Assembly: GCA_012274445.1 (NCBI GenBank)
Contig: JAAROD010000004.1
Span: forward strand, 2,604,001 to 2,668,000
Reading direction: 5' to 3'
DNA length: 64,000 bases
Origin: Sclerotiophoma versabilis
Lineage: Eukaryota > Ascomycota > Dothideomycetes > Pleosporales > Didymellaceae
Below are positions 35,037 to 44,172 of this stretch, piece after piece; the stretch's first letter is position 1, and each line of letters opens with the position of its first letter. The position numbers were made by a program, and so were the translations under genes. A model generated the notes under the pieces. That model was not told where the DNA came from. It saw nothing but the letters and a program-made list of their open reading frames with translations, and did no database searches.

Positions 35037-36631
35037 ATGCCTTCGGTATGTGCTTTACCAAACATCCCAGACGCTCGATCGGCGGTTTTGTGGATACTAA
35101 CGGTCTGACAGCTCATTCGCTCGCTCATACTCATCCCCGCCCTGCTCTCGAGCATCGCGCACGCCGTCAATACTGTTGAGGTCCGCGGACAGGACTTTGT
35201 TGATACCGTCACAAACAAGCGGTTGATGATTGTTGGTGTTGACTACCAGCCTGGAGGTCAAGCCGGATACAAGCCATCAGCGAAACAAGATGCTCTTACA
35301 GACGCAGACGTGTGTCTGCGCGATGCGGTGGTCATGCAGAAGCTCGGTGTAGGTGCAATGCATGGCTTTACGAGCAACTACTAACGAATGCAGGTGAACA
35401 CTATCCGTGTCTACAATGTCGATCCCACTCTCGACCATTCTGAGTGCATGTCTATCTTCAATGCTGCCGGTATCTATGTGATCCTCGATGTCAACTCGCC
35501 TCTATCTGGTGAGAGCATCAACCGCGCCGAGCCATGGACTTCGTACCACAAGGACTACCTCACGCGCATCTTTGGTGTTGTGGAGAACTTCAAGGCCTTC
35601 CCTAATACCCTTGCCTTTTTTTCTGCCAACGAAGTTATGAATGACCTCTCCACTGCCGAGTACAATCCCATGTACATCCGAGCTGTCCAGCGCGACCTGA
35701 AGAACTACATCAAGAATCACGTCGATCGCACGATTCCTGTCGGTTACTCTGCCGCCGACGTGCGCGAGATTCTGCGGGATACTTGGGCCTACATGGAATG
35801 CTCCCACGATGATGACCAGTCTTCGTCCGATTTCTTCGGCCTCAACTCGTACAGTTGGTGCGGCGAGGGTGACATGCAAAGCTCTGGCTACACCGACTTG
35901 GTCAAAATGTTCCAGAACTCGTCCATTCCCGTCTTTGTAAGTCTGCACATAAGCTCCTAAGAGACATAGCTAACATACGTTAGTACTCTGAATACGGCTG
36001 CAACAAGGTCCAGCCGCGTATTTTCACTGAGGTCGAGGCTCTTTACGGTGAACAGATGACCGCGCTTAGCGGCGGTCTGGTCTACGAATACTCCCAGGAA
36101 GAGGCCGACTACGGTCTTGTCGTCATCAACGAAAACGGCACTCTGTCCCTTCGCGAGGACTTTGATAACCTCCAGGGTCAATTCAACAAGCTGGACATTA
36201 GTCTCATCCAGTCGACAAACGCATCGAGCATCAACATCCAACCTCCTGAGTGCAGCATGGATCTAATCACAGCTGAAGAGTTTAGCAAGAACTTCACTAT
36301 CCCAGCCGTCTGCCCTGGATGCGCCGACATCATCAAGAACGGTATTAGCAACCCGAAGAACGGCAAGCTCGTCGACGTGACCGACACCAAGCCTAAGCAG
36401 GCCGTGTACGGATCCAACGGTGCCGAGATCCAAAACCTGGAGCTTACGAAGCTCACCGAGGCAAACACCCCAGGCGGCTCGAACTTCAGCTCAGGAACAT
36501 CATCAGGAACAGCTAGCGGTACTGCAGCTCAGCCCTCGGCAACAAAGACTGGCTCTGCTAGCAGTATGTCGATGGGTGGCTGGTGCAGTATGATTGTTCT
36601 TGGTGCCTTGCTGACTGCTATGCTTAACTAG
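35037..36631 (+). CDS. GPI-anchored 1,3-beta-glucanosyltransferase (GH72, Gel/Gas)
   Basis: Cell-wall enzyme that cuts and elongates beta-1,3-glucan. Exons 35037-35045 (9 nt, MPS), 35112-35348, 35394-35936 and 35984-36631 give 478 residues. The signal peptide (SLILIPALLSSIAHA) is created by the first splice. GH72 landmarks are QDFVDTVTNKRLMIVGVDYQPGG, the acid/base Glu162 (FFSANEVMND) and nucleophile Glu266 (YSEYGCN), the latter formed directly after intron 3. A Cys-containing C-terminal segment and Ser/Thr/Gly-rich linker precede the hydrophobic GPI signal (MIVLGALLTAML). There is no X8/CBM43 module, so it belongs with Gel1-type rather than Gas1-type enzymes. Confidence 0.95.
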
Positions 36632-37219
36632 GTGACGGAACCACTCCCGCACCGACATCGACACCGACAGCAAAGGGCGACGCGTCGCGGTTCTTTAGTA
36701 CTCAGTCTCTGTGTTTCACGTTAGTAGTGATCTGGCTTGTTGGCAATTGAGACAGTTTGAATAGCGAGCGTGACATAACGTCATACAGCGAACACGTCCC
36801 TACCAAGCGACTTTTTCTGTGAAAACTAAGGGTTGAGATTGAGGCCATTTAAGGCCAGGATTGGTGGTCCTTCTTTTGTGTATATGGTTGGACGATGTAT
36901 ACCCCTTCTTGTAGCCGTCCCTGTGGGTCGACCCTTTACTTCTTAAAAGATACCTTTCCATGTCAACGAAAACATCTAATCCAATCAAACACATCATCTC
37001 AACGACTGGTTGCACCATGGACCATACGAGGCTCTTCTTGATAAAAGAAATCACGCAAGAAGGTCAAACTCGCCGTTTAGCTGACAACATCACAAAAGGG
37101 CATGGGTATATTTGCAACGTAGATGTGATTGGAGCTAATGTTTACTAAAAATCCTGTTCTAACAGAGTATCTGACATGTAGAAGTTCGCTTATCCGGCCG
37201 ACGGGTCATGGCAAGAGCA
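36632..37219. other. Intergenic, no gene seen
   Basis: About 590 bp between the convergent GH72 and cupredoxin genes. Both 3' UTRs belong here; no other feature. Confidence 0.45.
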
Positions 37220-38182
37220 TTACGCACGGAAGACGAACGAGGTCGGCGATGCAGACACAGCTGCTTCACCCTCAACAGCTGAAGTCGCCGCAGCCGGCTG
37301 CTCGCTCATAGGAGCGGTCGTCTCGGCAGGAGGTGCTTCAGCAGGAGGTGCTTCAGCGGGAGGCGCTTCAGCGGGAGGCGCTTCGGCAGGAGGCGCTTCA
37401 GCGGGAGGTGCTTCAGCTGGCGGTGCTTCAGCGGGAGGTGCTTCAGCGGGAGGTGCTTCAGCGGGAGGCGCTTCAGCGGGAGGCGCTTCAGCTGGCGGTG
37501 CTTCAGCGGGAGGCGCTTCAGCGGGAGGCGCTTCAGCTGGCGGTGCTTCAGCGGGAGGTGCTTCGGCAGGAGGCGCTTCGGCAGGAGGCGCTTCAGCTGG
37601 CGGTGCATCCTTGGGCGGAGCAGGCGCGAAGGCGGCTTGATCAAGGGCAATCTTGCCTGCGATGCCACCGACGGGCTCACCGCCATCAGTACTCTTCTCT
37701 GTTGCTTGGGAGAGTTTGGAGTATTCGGCTACTTGTTGGGCGGTGGCACTATCGCGTTGTTAGTAAGGATGTCTAGAAGCAAGAATAGAAGGTACGCACG
37801 GATTGATGACCATGACCTGTCCTGCCTGGCAATGCGGACCAGTCGCACAATACAAAAACATGGGCTCAGTGCTCGTAACCGGCATGTTGAACGTTCCCAC
37901 TTCTGTCTGGCCGTCCTTGAACGGGATGTGCCCGCTGTGGATGCCAGCTTCCATTGGCGTGCATGCTTGATCGATAGTCGATTGGGTAACAGTGTGGTTG
38001 CCATTGCTGAATTGGAACTGCACGATGTCGCCGACAGCGGCGACAACGGAGTTGGGTACAAAGGTGTCCTGGGGACCGCCAACGACTACAGGGATGATCT
38101 GGCTGGCGCGGCGGTGGGGCCTGAGCCTAGGGAGCGCAGAGACGGTAGTCGCAATGGTAAGGAGAAAGCTGATTGACTTCAT
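37220..38182 (-). CDS. Secreted cupredoxin with Pro-Pro-Ala-Glu-Ala repeat tail
   Basis: Exons 37800-38182 and 37220-37748 (51-bp intron) give 303 residues. A signal peptide (SISFLLTIATTVSALP) precedes a plastocyanin-like domain with all type 1 copper ligands: His63 (NGNHTVTQS), Cys112 (MFLYCATGPHCQAGQVM), His117 and Met124. This is the extracellular serine-rich/cupredoxin family of ascomycetes. After QQVAEYSKLSQATEKS the chain enters about 19 copies of a five-residue P-P-A-E-A unit, then a Ser/Thr/Ala-rich end (TSAVEGEAAVSASP). Whether the final hydrophobic residues act as a GPI signal is doubtful, since the tail is short. A surface or wall-associated protein is inferred. Confidence 0.85.
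37321..37605. repeat. 15-bp coding minisatellite, about 19 units
   Basis: Tandem units of the form cttcagcgggaggtg (plus strand), 18 good units from 37336 to 37605 plus a diverged one at 37321. Variants differ mainly at synonymous sites (ggtg/ggcg, agcggg/ggcagg/agctgg). All are multiples of three and in frame in the cupredoxin gene, where the complement encodes P-P-A-E-A. Confidence 0.95.
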
Positions 38183-39199
38183 GATGATGATCGTATTGAT
38201 CGTTGATGTATTGATCGTTGATGGATTGATTAGGTTGAAGAGCTGTGATGCCGTGGTGCAATTAAGGAGCGAGCACCGTTCAACAGTTGACTCGTTCAAA
38301 GAAGGTAAAGATTATAGAAGGCCGGTCGACGGCTGACGAACCAAAAGAATGACAAGGAAGGGAAGTGAACTGTCGTTTGATGAATAACAGCAGTCGATGG
38401 CGTGAGCAAGACCTTTATGCTTCCATTGCTGAGCGCGGAATACGCTGAGCAGCCTGAATCAGACTCAAGCCCCTTCACTATCTCTTTTGCTGCGCCAACC
38501 TACTTCATTGTAGAACCCATAATACTCAAACAAGGACAAGGCCTGAGATGTTGACAAACGAACCTATGGGAGAACGTTTGGTGGACAACGCGTCTGTCAC
38601 GTTGCTATAGCCAAGATGTTATGCAGTCTCACGTCGCTCAATCCGCTATTGACGTGTTTGACAGGCTTGTCGTCAGGCACCAGCACTAGCCGGTCTAGAA
38701 ACAATTGCGTAGCTTGATGTTTGAGAGTTGCCAAGTTGGGTGGGTCCTTACCATAGCCGAGCTGCTTGACCACCATTGGAAACACTGCACGCCCGGTGTA
38801 AACCACATGCTGCCTGGCGAGCTTTCAATTGCCGAAAGAGCCGACTTGGAAGACAAACTCGGCTTGACCGGCCGGGTTGCAGGCTCCAAGTTGTTCAGTA
38901 AGAGCGTATTCTTGAAGATGGCAGTCAGCGAAGGCAAGCTAAGATTGACGCAGAGAGACTTGTTCATGATGAGCGCATGCACAGTTGCGGGGGCGTTGTA
39001 CGACAGGCACGATACCAGTCTACAAAGCAGTCGAGCATGGCAAAGGAGGATTGCATCGAATGCGATGTTGAGAGGTGGTGAAACGTCTTGAGTTCGTGAG
39101 CCTGAGGAAAGAACTCGCTCGGCACGGGGGAACATCGGACGCTCGGACTGGTTCAATGATGCAGGAACGCGCGAATCAAAGCACGCCACTGATCTCGAC
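38183..39199. other. 1-kb divergent spacer with unassigned ORFs
   Basis: Lies between the start codons of the cupredoxin and ABC genes. It carries overlapping minus-strand ORFs (38695-39201 and 38597-38806) and a plus-strand ORF (38705-39091), none recognised. A possible 57-bp GTAAGG...CTAG intron exists on the minus strand, but it leads quickly to a stop. A TCGTTGATGTAT/GATTGAT repeat lies near 38190-38230. Confidence 0.4.
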
Positions 39200-41274
39200 A
39201 TGCGAAGGACGACAGCGCTGTTTTCGGCTGCTTCAAGATGCGCAAGGCCCCATACATCACGTAGACTCTACTCGGAACCGGTTGTGAAAATCGCCAATGG
39301 CACGTTCTACCGCCATCATCCAGAGTCGAAGCCAGCGCCGGGTCAGGACGCGCCTCCCAATCCTCCACTGTTTCCGGACTTGAGTCTGTCATTGCCTTCC
39401 TTTTCCACACCAAACCAACATTGGGCTATCTTGAGTCCTTCTTCGAACATCCGGACTGCGTTTCTTCAACTCCTTCGTGGCCAATTTCTCTGTTTTCCAC
39501 CAACAGCCCGATCATTTCCGTACCTCTTGTCTCCGGAAATAACAGAGAAGAACCCCAGGTTACGGTACCCTGATCAGGCCATCGAGTATGTTGGATTTGA
39601 CGTGGAGCGCAAAGCCTTTGGTGGCGCATACCTCTCTGCGCGCTACGAGAGTCTCAAAGAAGAGGGAGACTTTACACTGAAGCGGTACTTGACTGGCATT
39701 GTTACTTTGAATCCTGGTGAGGAAGAGCTCAAAGCCAAAGCTGTTGACGAGGAGGTCACTAGACAAGTCATGAAGGATCTGGAGCTTGAGAGATTCTTAG
39801 ATAAGCCTGTGAACATGCTCAGTAATGGCCAGAGTCGTAGAGCAAGGATCGGAAAGGCACTTTTGACGAGGCCAGAGCTTCTGTGTCTGGATGCTCCCTT
39901 CAGTACGTCTCGCAAAACAAACATTTGACTCACATTGCTGATGAGAGATTAGTCGGGTTGGATCCGATCGTCACACAACACATATCTCGAGTACTTCACC
40001 GCCTTGCAGAAGCAAATTCACCCAGAATCGTACTATCGCTACGACCCCAGGATGCGATACCCGAATGGATCACGCACATCGTATATGCTGGTGAAGATGG
40101 GCGAGTCGACTCGCTTGGACCAAAAGAGGATGTCTTTAGGTATCTGAAGCAGCAGTACGATGACGCTGAGAAGTCAGTCAAGTCTACCTTATCGAGTCGT
40201 GACCTCGATCCCAAACTTGTCGAGCTACGTGAAGTGGGTCGCCATCTATCGGAAAGAGGTGACTTTGAGACTGATGGGGCCGACGCTTCAGGGTCATCAG
40301 ACGCACTAAGCCGAGATGGCTACAAGAAGGTCGACGAAACTCAAGTGCCAGTGGGCGAACCCGTCGTCGAAATGCAAGGCGTGAACATCAAGTACGGAGC
40401 TAATTCGGTGCTTGGAGAATGGAAACAGAATGTGGACGGCGAGGAGAAGGATGGCCTTTACTGGAACGTCCACCGTGGGCAACGATGGGGCATCTTCGGC
40501 GCCAACGGCTCGGGCAAGACTACACTCATCAGTCTTGTGACCTCAGACCACCCACAGACGTACTCGGCACCAGTCAAGCTCTTCCAGCGCTCGCGCCTGC
40601 CCGAGCCAGGTGTGCCAGGCATCACAATCTTCGAGATCCAAGCACGCATGGGCCACGCCTCGCCCGAAGTCCACGCACTCTTCCCCAAGCGTCTTACCGT
40701 CCGAAGAGCGCTCGAATCTGCATGGAGCGAGACACCGATTACCAAAGCTCGTCTAGACGACAATGCAACAAAACGCGTCGAAGCATGTCTACGTTGGTTC
40801 GAGCCCGAGCTCAATCCTCTACTCAAGGATGGAAAGACCTCAAGTGGGAACCTTGATTGGGCATCGCATGTATTGTTTGGTGAGAGCTCATACTCGGCCC
40901 AGCGTGTCCTTCTCTTCCTGCGCGCCACAATCCGCAATCCCGACATCGTCATCCTCGACGAGGCATTCAGCGGCATGGATGATCTTGCAAGGGACAAGTG
41001 TCTGCTCTTCCTTAGTCGCAGTGAGTCGATGGCGTTGCATTATACCGACGCTGGTCACAGGCCAGTAGAGACCAAGAAAGACATAGTGGTGCCTGGATTG
41101 CAAGATGACCAGGCGTTACTGTGCATCAGCCATAGTAGGCAGGAAGTGCCTGGATGCATCCGAGACTGGATATGTCTGCCTGAGCCAGGCACTGGGCCGC
41201 CGCGATTCGGCAAGTTCGACGGGCCGGTTGAGATGAGTAAAGATAGGTGGAGGGAGATCTGGAATTGGGCGTAG
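39200..41274 (+). CDS. Twin-cassette ABC ATPase, YDR061W-like, mitochondrial-type leader
   Basis: Exons 39200-39902 and 39953-41274 (50-bp intron) give 674 residues with two ATP-binding cassettes and no membrane helices, like yeast YDR061W. The N-terminus (MRRTTALFSAASRCARPHTS, then RRLYS) is Arg/Ser-rich without acids, typical of a mitochondrial presequence. Cassette 1 has a degenerate Walker A (SPSSNIRTAFL lacks the GKT) but keeps the signature MLSNGQSRRARIGKALL and Walker B-like ELLCLDAPF, completed across the intron by IGLDP. Cassette 2 has an intact Walker A (GANGSGKTTLI, about 40494-40523) and Walker B (DIVILDEAFSGMDD, about 40941). Function is unknown in yeast; a matrix ATPase is inferred. 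Confidence 0.85.
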
Positions 41275-41478
41275 ACGTATAGCGTACAGCGCTTCTATCC
41301 CACATTTCATTGCATTGATAGTCAAGACATCCCAGCCTTGGTCCGTTTCCTATTTTGACGTTTTCTCCTGCTAATTGCTCGTTACGCGTTGACCGTTCCT
41401 CATTGTCCATCACCCTTTCTCATCGTCCTATGCCTTCACCCAGCGCATGTCCAGTCCCATCCCGCCCCCGCCACCCAT

Positions 41479-42165
41479 CTATCCATACCAAGCAAACCTC
41501 TGCCTCGCAACCCCGCTCCTCTTCCTATTCCGACTACAAACACACTCCCCGTTCCACCAACACTTCCACCACCCCAGGGCCAACACGCCGAGCACGCCCA
41601 GCACAAAAATCCCACATACAGTCCCTAGCGCTCCGTACTGCCGTCTCAGCGCCTTGACCTCGTACGTCTCGCGCCACGCCTTGGGGATCTCGCTCTCGGC
41701 TACGACGGTCCCGACCTGCGGCCACTGCGGGTTCACCCATGCGGTTTTCGTCGGCTGCGCGAGGGTGATGTTGTGTGCGCGTGTGAGGGTGATGAGTGTG
41801 TGTGGGACTTTGTTGAGTTTCATGTCCAGTGCGGTGGGCGCGACGAGGGCAGGGTCAGTGAGAGAGGGGGTGAGGGGACGGGGATGGTGGTTCAGAGGTG
41901 AGATGTGCGTGGGTGCGGTAGTTACGAGGACGTGCTGAGGAGGAGGCGTTGTGAGAGTGACTTCGACAAGGGTTGTGTGCAGGCCTGATGTGTCGGAGAG
42001 GATGACTTGGACGGTTGTGGTGGTGGGTGTCCAGGGACCTGGGTTGACATCCGGTCTGGGTTCGAGGAGACGGTTGGACGGCTCTGGTGGTTCTGAGAGT
42101 TATGTTCAGTGACGCTGGTCATTCTCGAGTGCTGCCTGTGCAATGGGGTGCTCACTGTTGGCCAT
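41479..42165 (-). CDS. Small single-pass membrane protein, unknown
   Basis: A 10-nt first exon (42156-42165), a 63-bp intron (GTGAGC...CTCAG) and exon 41479-42092 give 207 residues. The first 100 residues are Pro/Thr-rich, followed by a polar domain (MKLNKVPHTLITLTRAHNIT, WVNPQWPQVGTVVAESEIPK). One transmembrane segment (VCGIFVLGVLGVLALGWW) precedes a short basic, Cys-containing tail (CVCSRNRKR). There is no signal peptide, so the topology is open (tail-proximal anchor, possibly ER or vacuole). I do not recognise the family. Long intact frame across the splice and a clean helix support a real gene. It converges with the ABC gene 204 bp away. Confidence 0.65.
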
Positions 42166-42615
42166 GGTTCTTGCAGGTGTCACCTAGCTGAGGAGTTGGT
42201 CAAAAGTTGGTGACCTGCAAATGGCGTGCAACACGAGAAGGCGCGGTCATGATGAGTGGCAGATTGCGTTAAAGTCTCTTTATTATTGTTGGTTCTACCC
42301 CCCTTCTGAACCAAATATCGTAAGGCTTGCAGCCAATAATGATAGCCACGACGCAGGGTCGACTCTAGATGCGGAGGAGCAAGACGTGGGAAGAATCTAT
42401 CGACGCGCGGATGGATGGAATAGTGGCAGCGGGCGTTGACATAGGTACCAGTAGCGCGACACCGGTCCATGGGAGGCAGTAGCACATAAGGTTGTTGCTT
42501 GTGAAGTCTGCTCATTGTAAGCAACACAACCAACTTGAGAATCTGCAATTGGTGGGCGTGATGATGTGGACGGAGGATGGCGACTGTCTGCAAGGATATT
42601 GTATTGTTTGGATGA
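42166..42615. other. Intergenic, no gene seen
   Basis: 450 bp between two minus-strand genes, holding the membrane-protein promoter and the PAN6 3' flank. Confidence 0.4.
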
Positions 42616-43823
42616 TCATGTTGTAGGCTTCAGGACGATGTTGTCAATCAGTCGGACGGCGACCTGGCCACCCCCAAGACCTAGCTCTTCGCCCTCCTGG
42701 GGTTCTTCCAGGGGCATCATCTTGACTGCACCACTGAGAATTGCGCCCTTGGTCTCATCGACCCTTTCCACTTCCTCCATTGTATCCGGGTCTGCAAGAC
42801 TGATGTAGTCAACCTGGAACAGTGCTCGCTTGCTTGGCTGTAGATTTTCCTGCTCGTGCTGGATGCGGTCTCCGTGGTCGACAGCGGGCCAGAGGATATC
42901 GCCGCGTAAGCGCTTGCCGGCAAGGTACTGTGCCTCTGCCTTGCGCAGTGCTTGATTCAATACAATACCTACATTGCGTCGGCGGGCGCCGAGGTAGACG
43001 TTACGTGAAGACAAAGCCAGGCCGTCTGGCTCTCGCGAGGTGTCGCAGATGCGGACTTGGGTGTTCAAGTGGAAGTCCTTGACCAACTTCTTGATGACGA
43101 CTGTTTGCTGAGCGTCCTTCTGGCCGAAGTAGACGCGGTCTGGGGTGCAGATGTTGAACAGCTTCATGCACACCGTGGCCACACCGCGGAAGAAGACTGG
43201 TCTTGAAGCGCCCTCCAAGAGCTGGGCGAGCGGGCGCATCTCGACAAAGCTGCCGACGCCCGGGATACTGCTGTCTGGCGGCGAGGTCGGGTACATGGTG
43301 TTGGTGCTCGGGGCAAAGACGGCAGAGACGCGGCCCTTGGCGTCGCGGGCCAGCTCTCTGTCCAGGTCGCGCAGCATCTCCATGTCCGTCTCCCAGGTCT
43401 TTGGGTAGGAGGCGAGATCCTCGTTGAGGCCGAACTGCGTAGGGTTCACGTAGATGGAGACCCAGACGTCGGTGTTTTCCTCGGCGGCCCTGCGTACCAG
43501 CGAGAGATGGCCTTCGTGCAGGGCGCCCATGGTGGGCACGAGGCCTACGGTGCGGTTGGCCAGCAGAAGCTCGCGCCGAAACTTGCGCAGGGGGGCGACT
43601 TGGTGGAAGACCTGGGCCAGGTCATTGACGGCGAAGGCGCTGCGCCGGGGTGCGGTGGACGACAGGCAGCGGATGCCATTGCGGACGAAGGCAGGTCGCG
43701 GGGAGGGCGCAAAGCCTCGGAGCAGACGCCTGAGCGCTGCGGGGACTGCACGGCGTTAGCAGAGCGGCGCAGGAGCCGTTGGCGGTGGGCTTGTCTACCA
43801 GCCGTGGCGCGGAGGGGGGCCAT
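42616..43823 (-). CDS. PAN6: Pantoate-beta-alanine ligase (pantothenate synthetase)
   Basis: Catalyses ATP-dependent condensation of pantoate and beta-alanine, the last step to vitamin B5. The conserved core runs from GLVPTMGALHEGHLSLVRRA (nucleotide-binding HxGH, about residue 73) through SIYVNPTQFGLNEDLASYP, PVFFRGVATVCMKLFN, DRVYFGQKDAQQ and SSRNVYL. The N-terminus is modelled as exon 43799-43823 (MAPLRATA) spliced to 42616-43736, giving 381 residues with an Arg/Ala-rich leader. This first exon is inferred from a GTAGAC...CGCAG intron and is less certain than the rest. Fungal enzymes have a longer insert before the C-terminus than bacterial PanC; here it is the VDHGDRIQHEQENLQPSK region. 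Confidence 0.9.
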
Positions 43824-44172
43824 GAGGGATGCAGGGCGCGCGGCCATGGCTCGGGCTGGTGTGGGGTCAGGTCGCAGCGGCGTGGCGGTCGCGGTGGACA
43901 GGTCGCCCGTTCGCAGCAGGTGGGTGCAAGGAGGCTGCCTGGCCCATGTCCGCCCCGGCGTTCAGGAGCGCAAAGACGTCTCGGTTCTGCTGCGTAGATG
44001 TCGTCCCATCGCGCATCACGTGCACCCGCAGCTCCACCGGCGCGCCTGCGGGCTCCAGTCGCTAGCGCCGCAGCCCCATTAAAAAAGTTCGCGGGAGGTG
44101 AGCGCGCCGCCCAACCCCACCGCCGGCGAGCAGCCCTCCCTCGCAGCCACCGCACCCACCGCACGCGCAAAC
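43824..44172. promoter_or_regulatory. Divergent spacer PAN6 / DBP7
   Basis: About 350 bp, GC-rich, between the modelled PAN6 start and the DBP7 ATG. Both promoters are expected here. Confidence 0.45.

Noticed and set aside
37321..37605. Regularly repeated array that might suggest CRISPR
   Set aside because: Units abut without spacers, are 15 bp and in frame within a secreted protein gene of a eukaryote.
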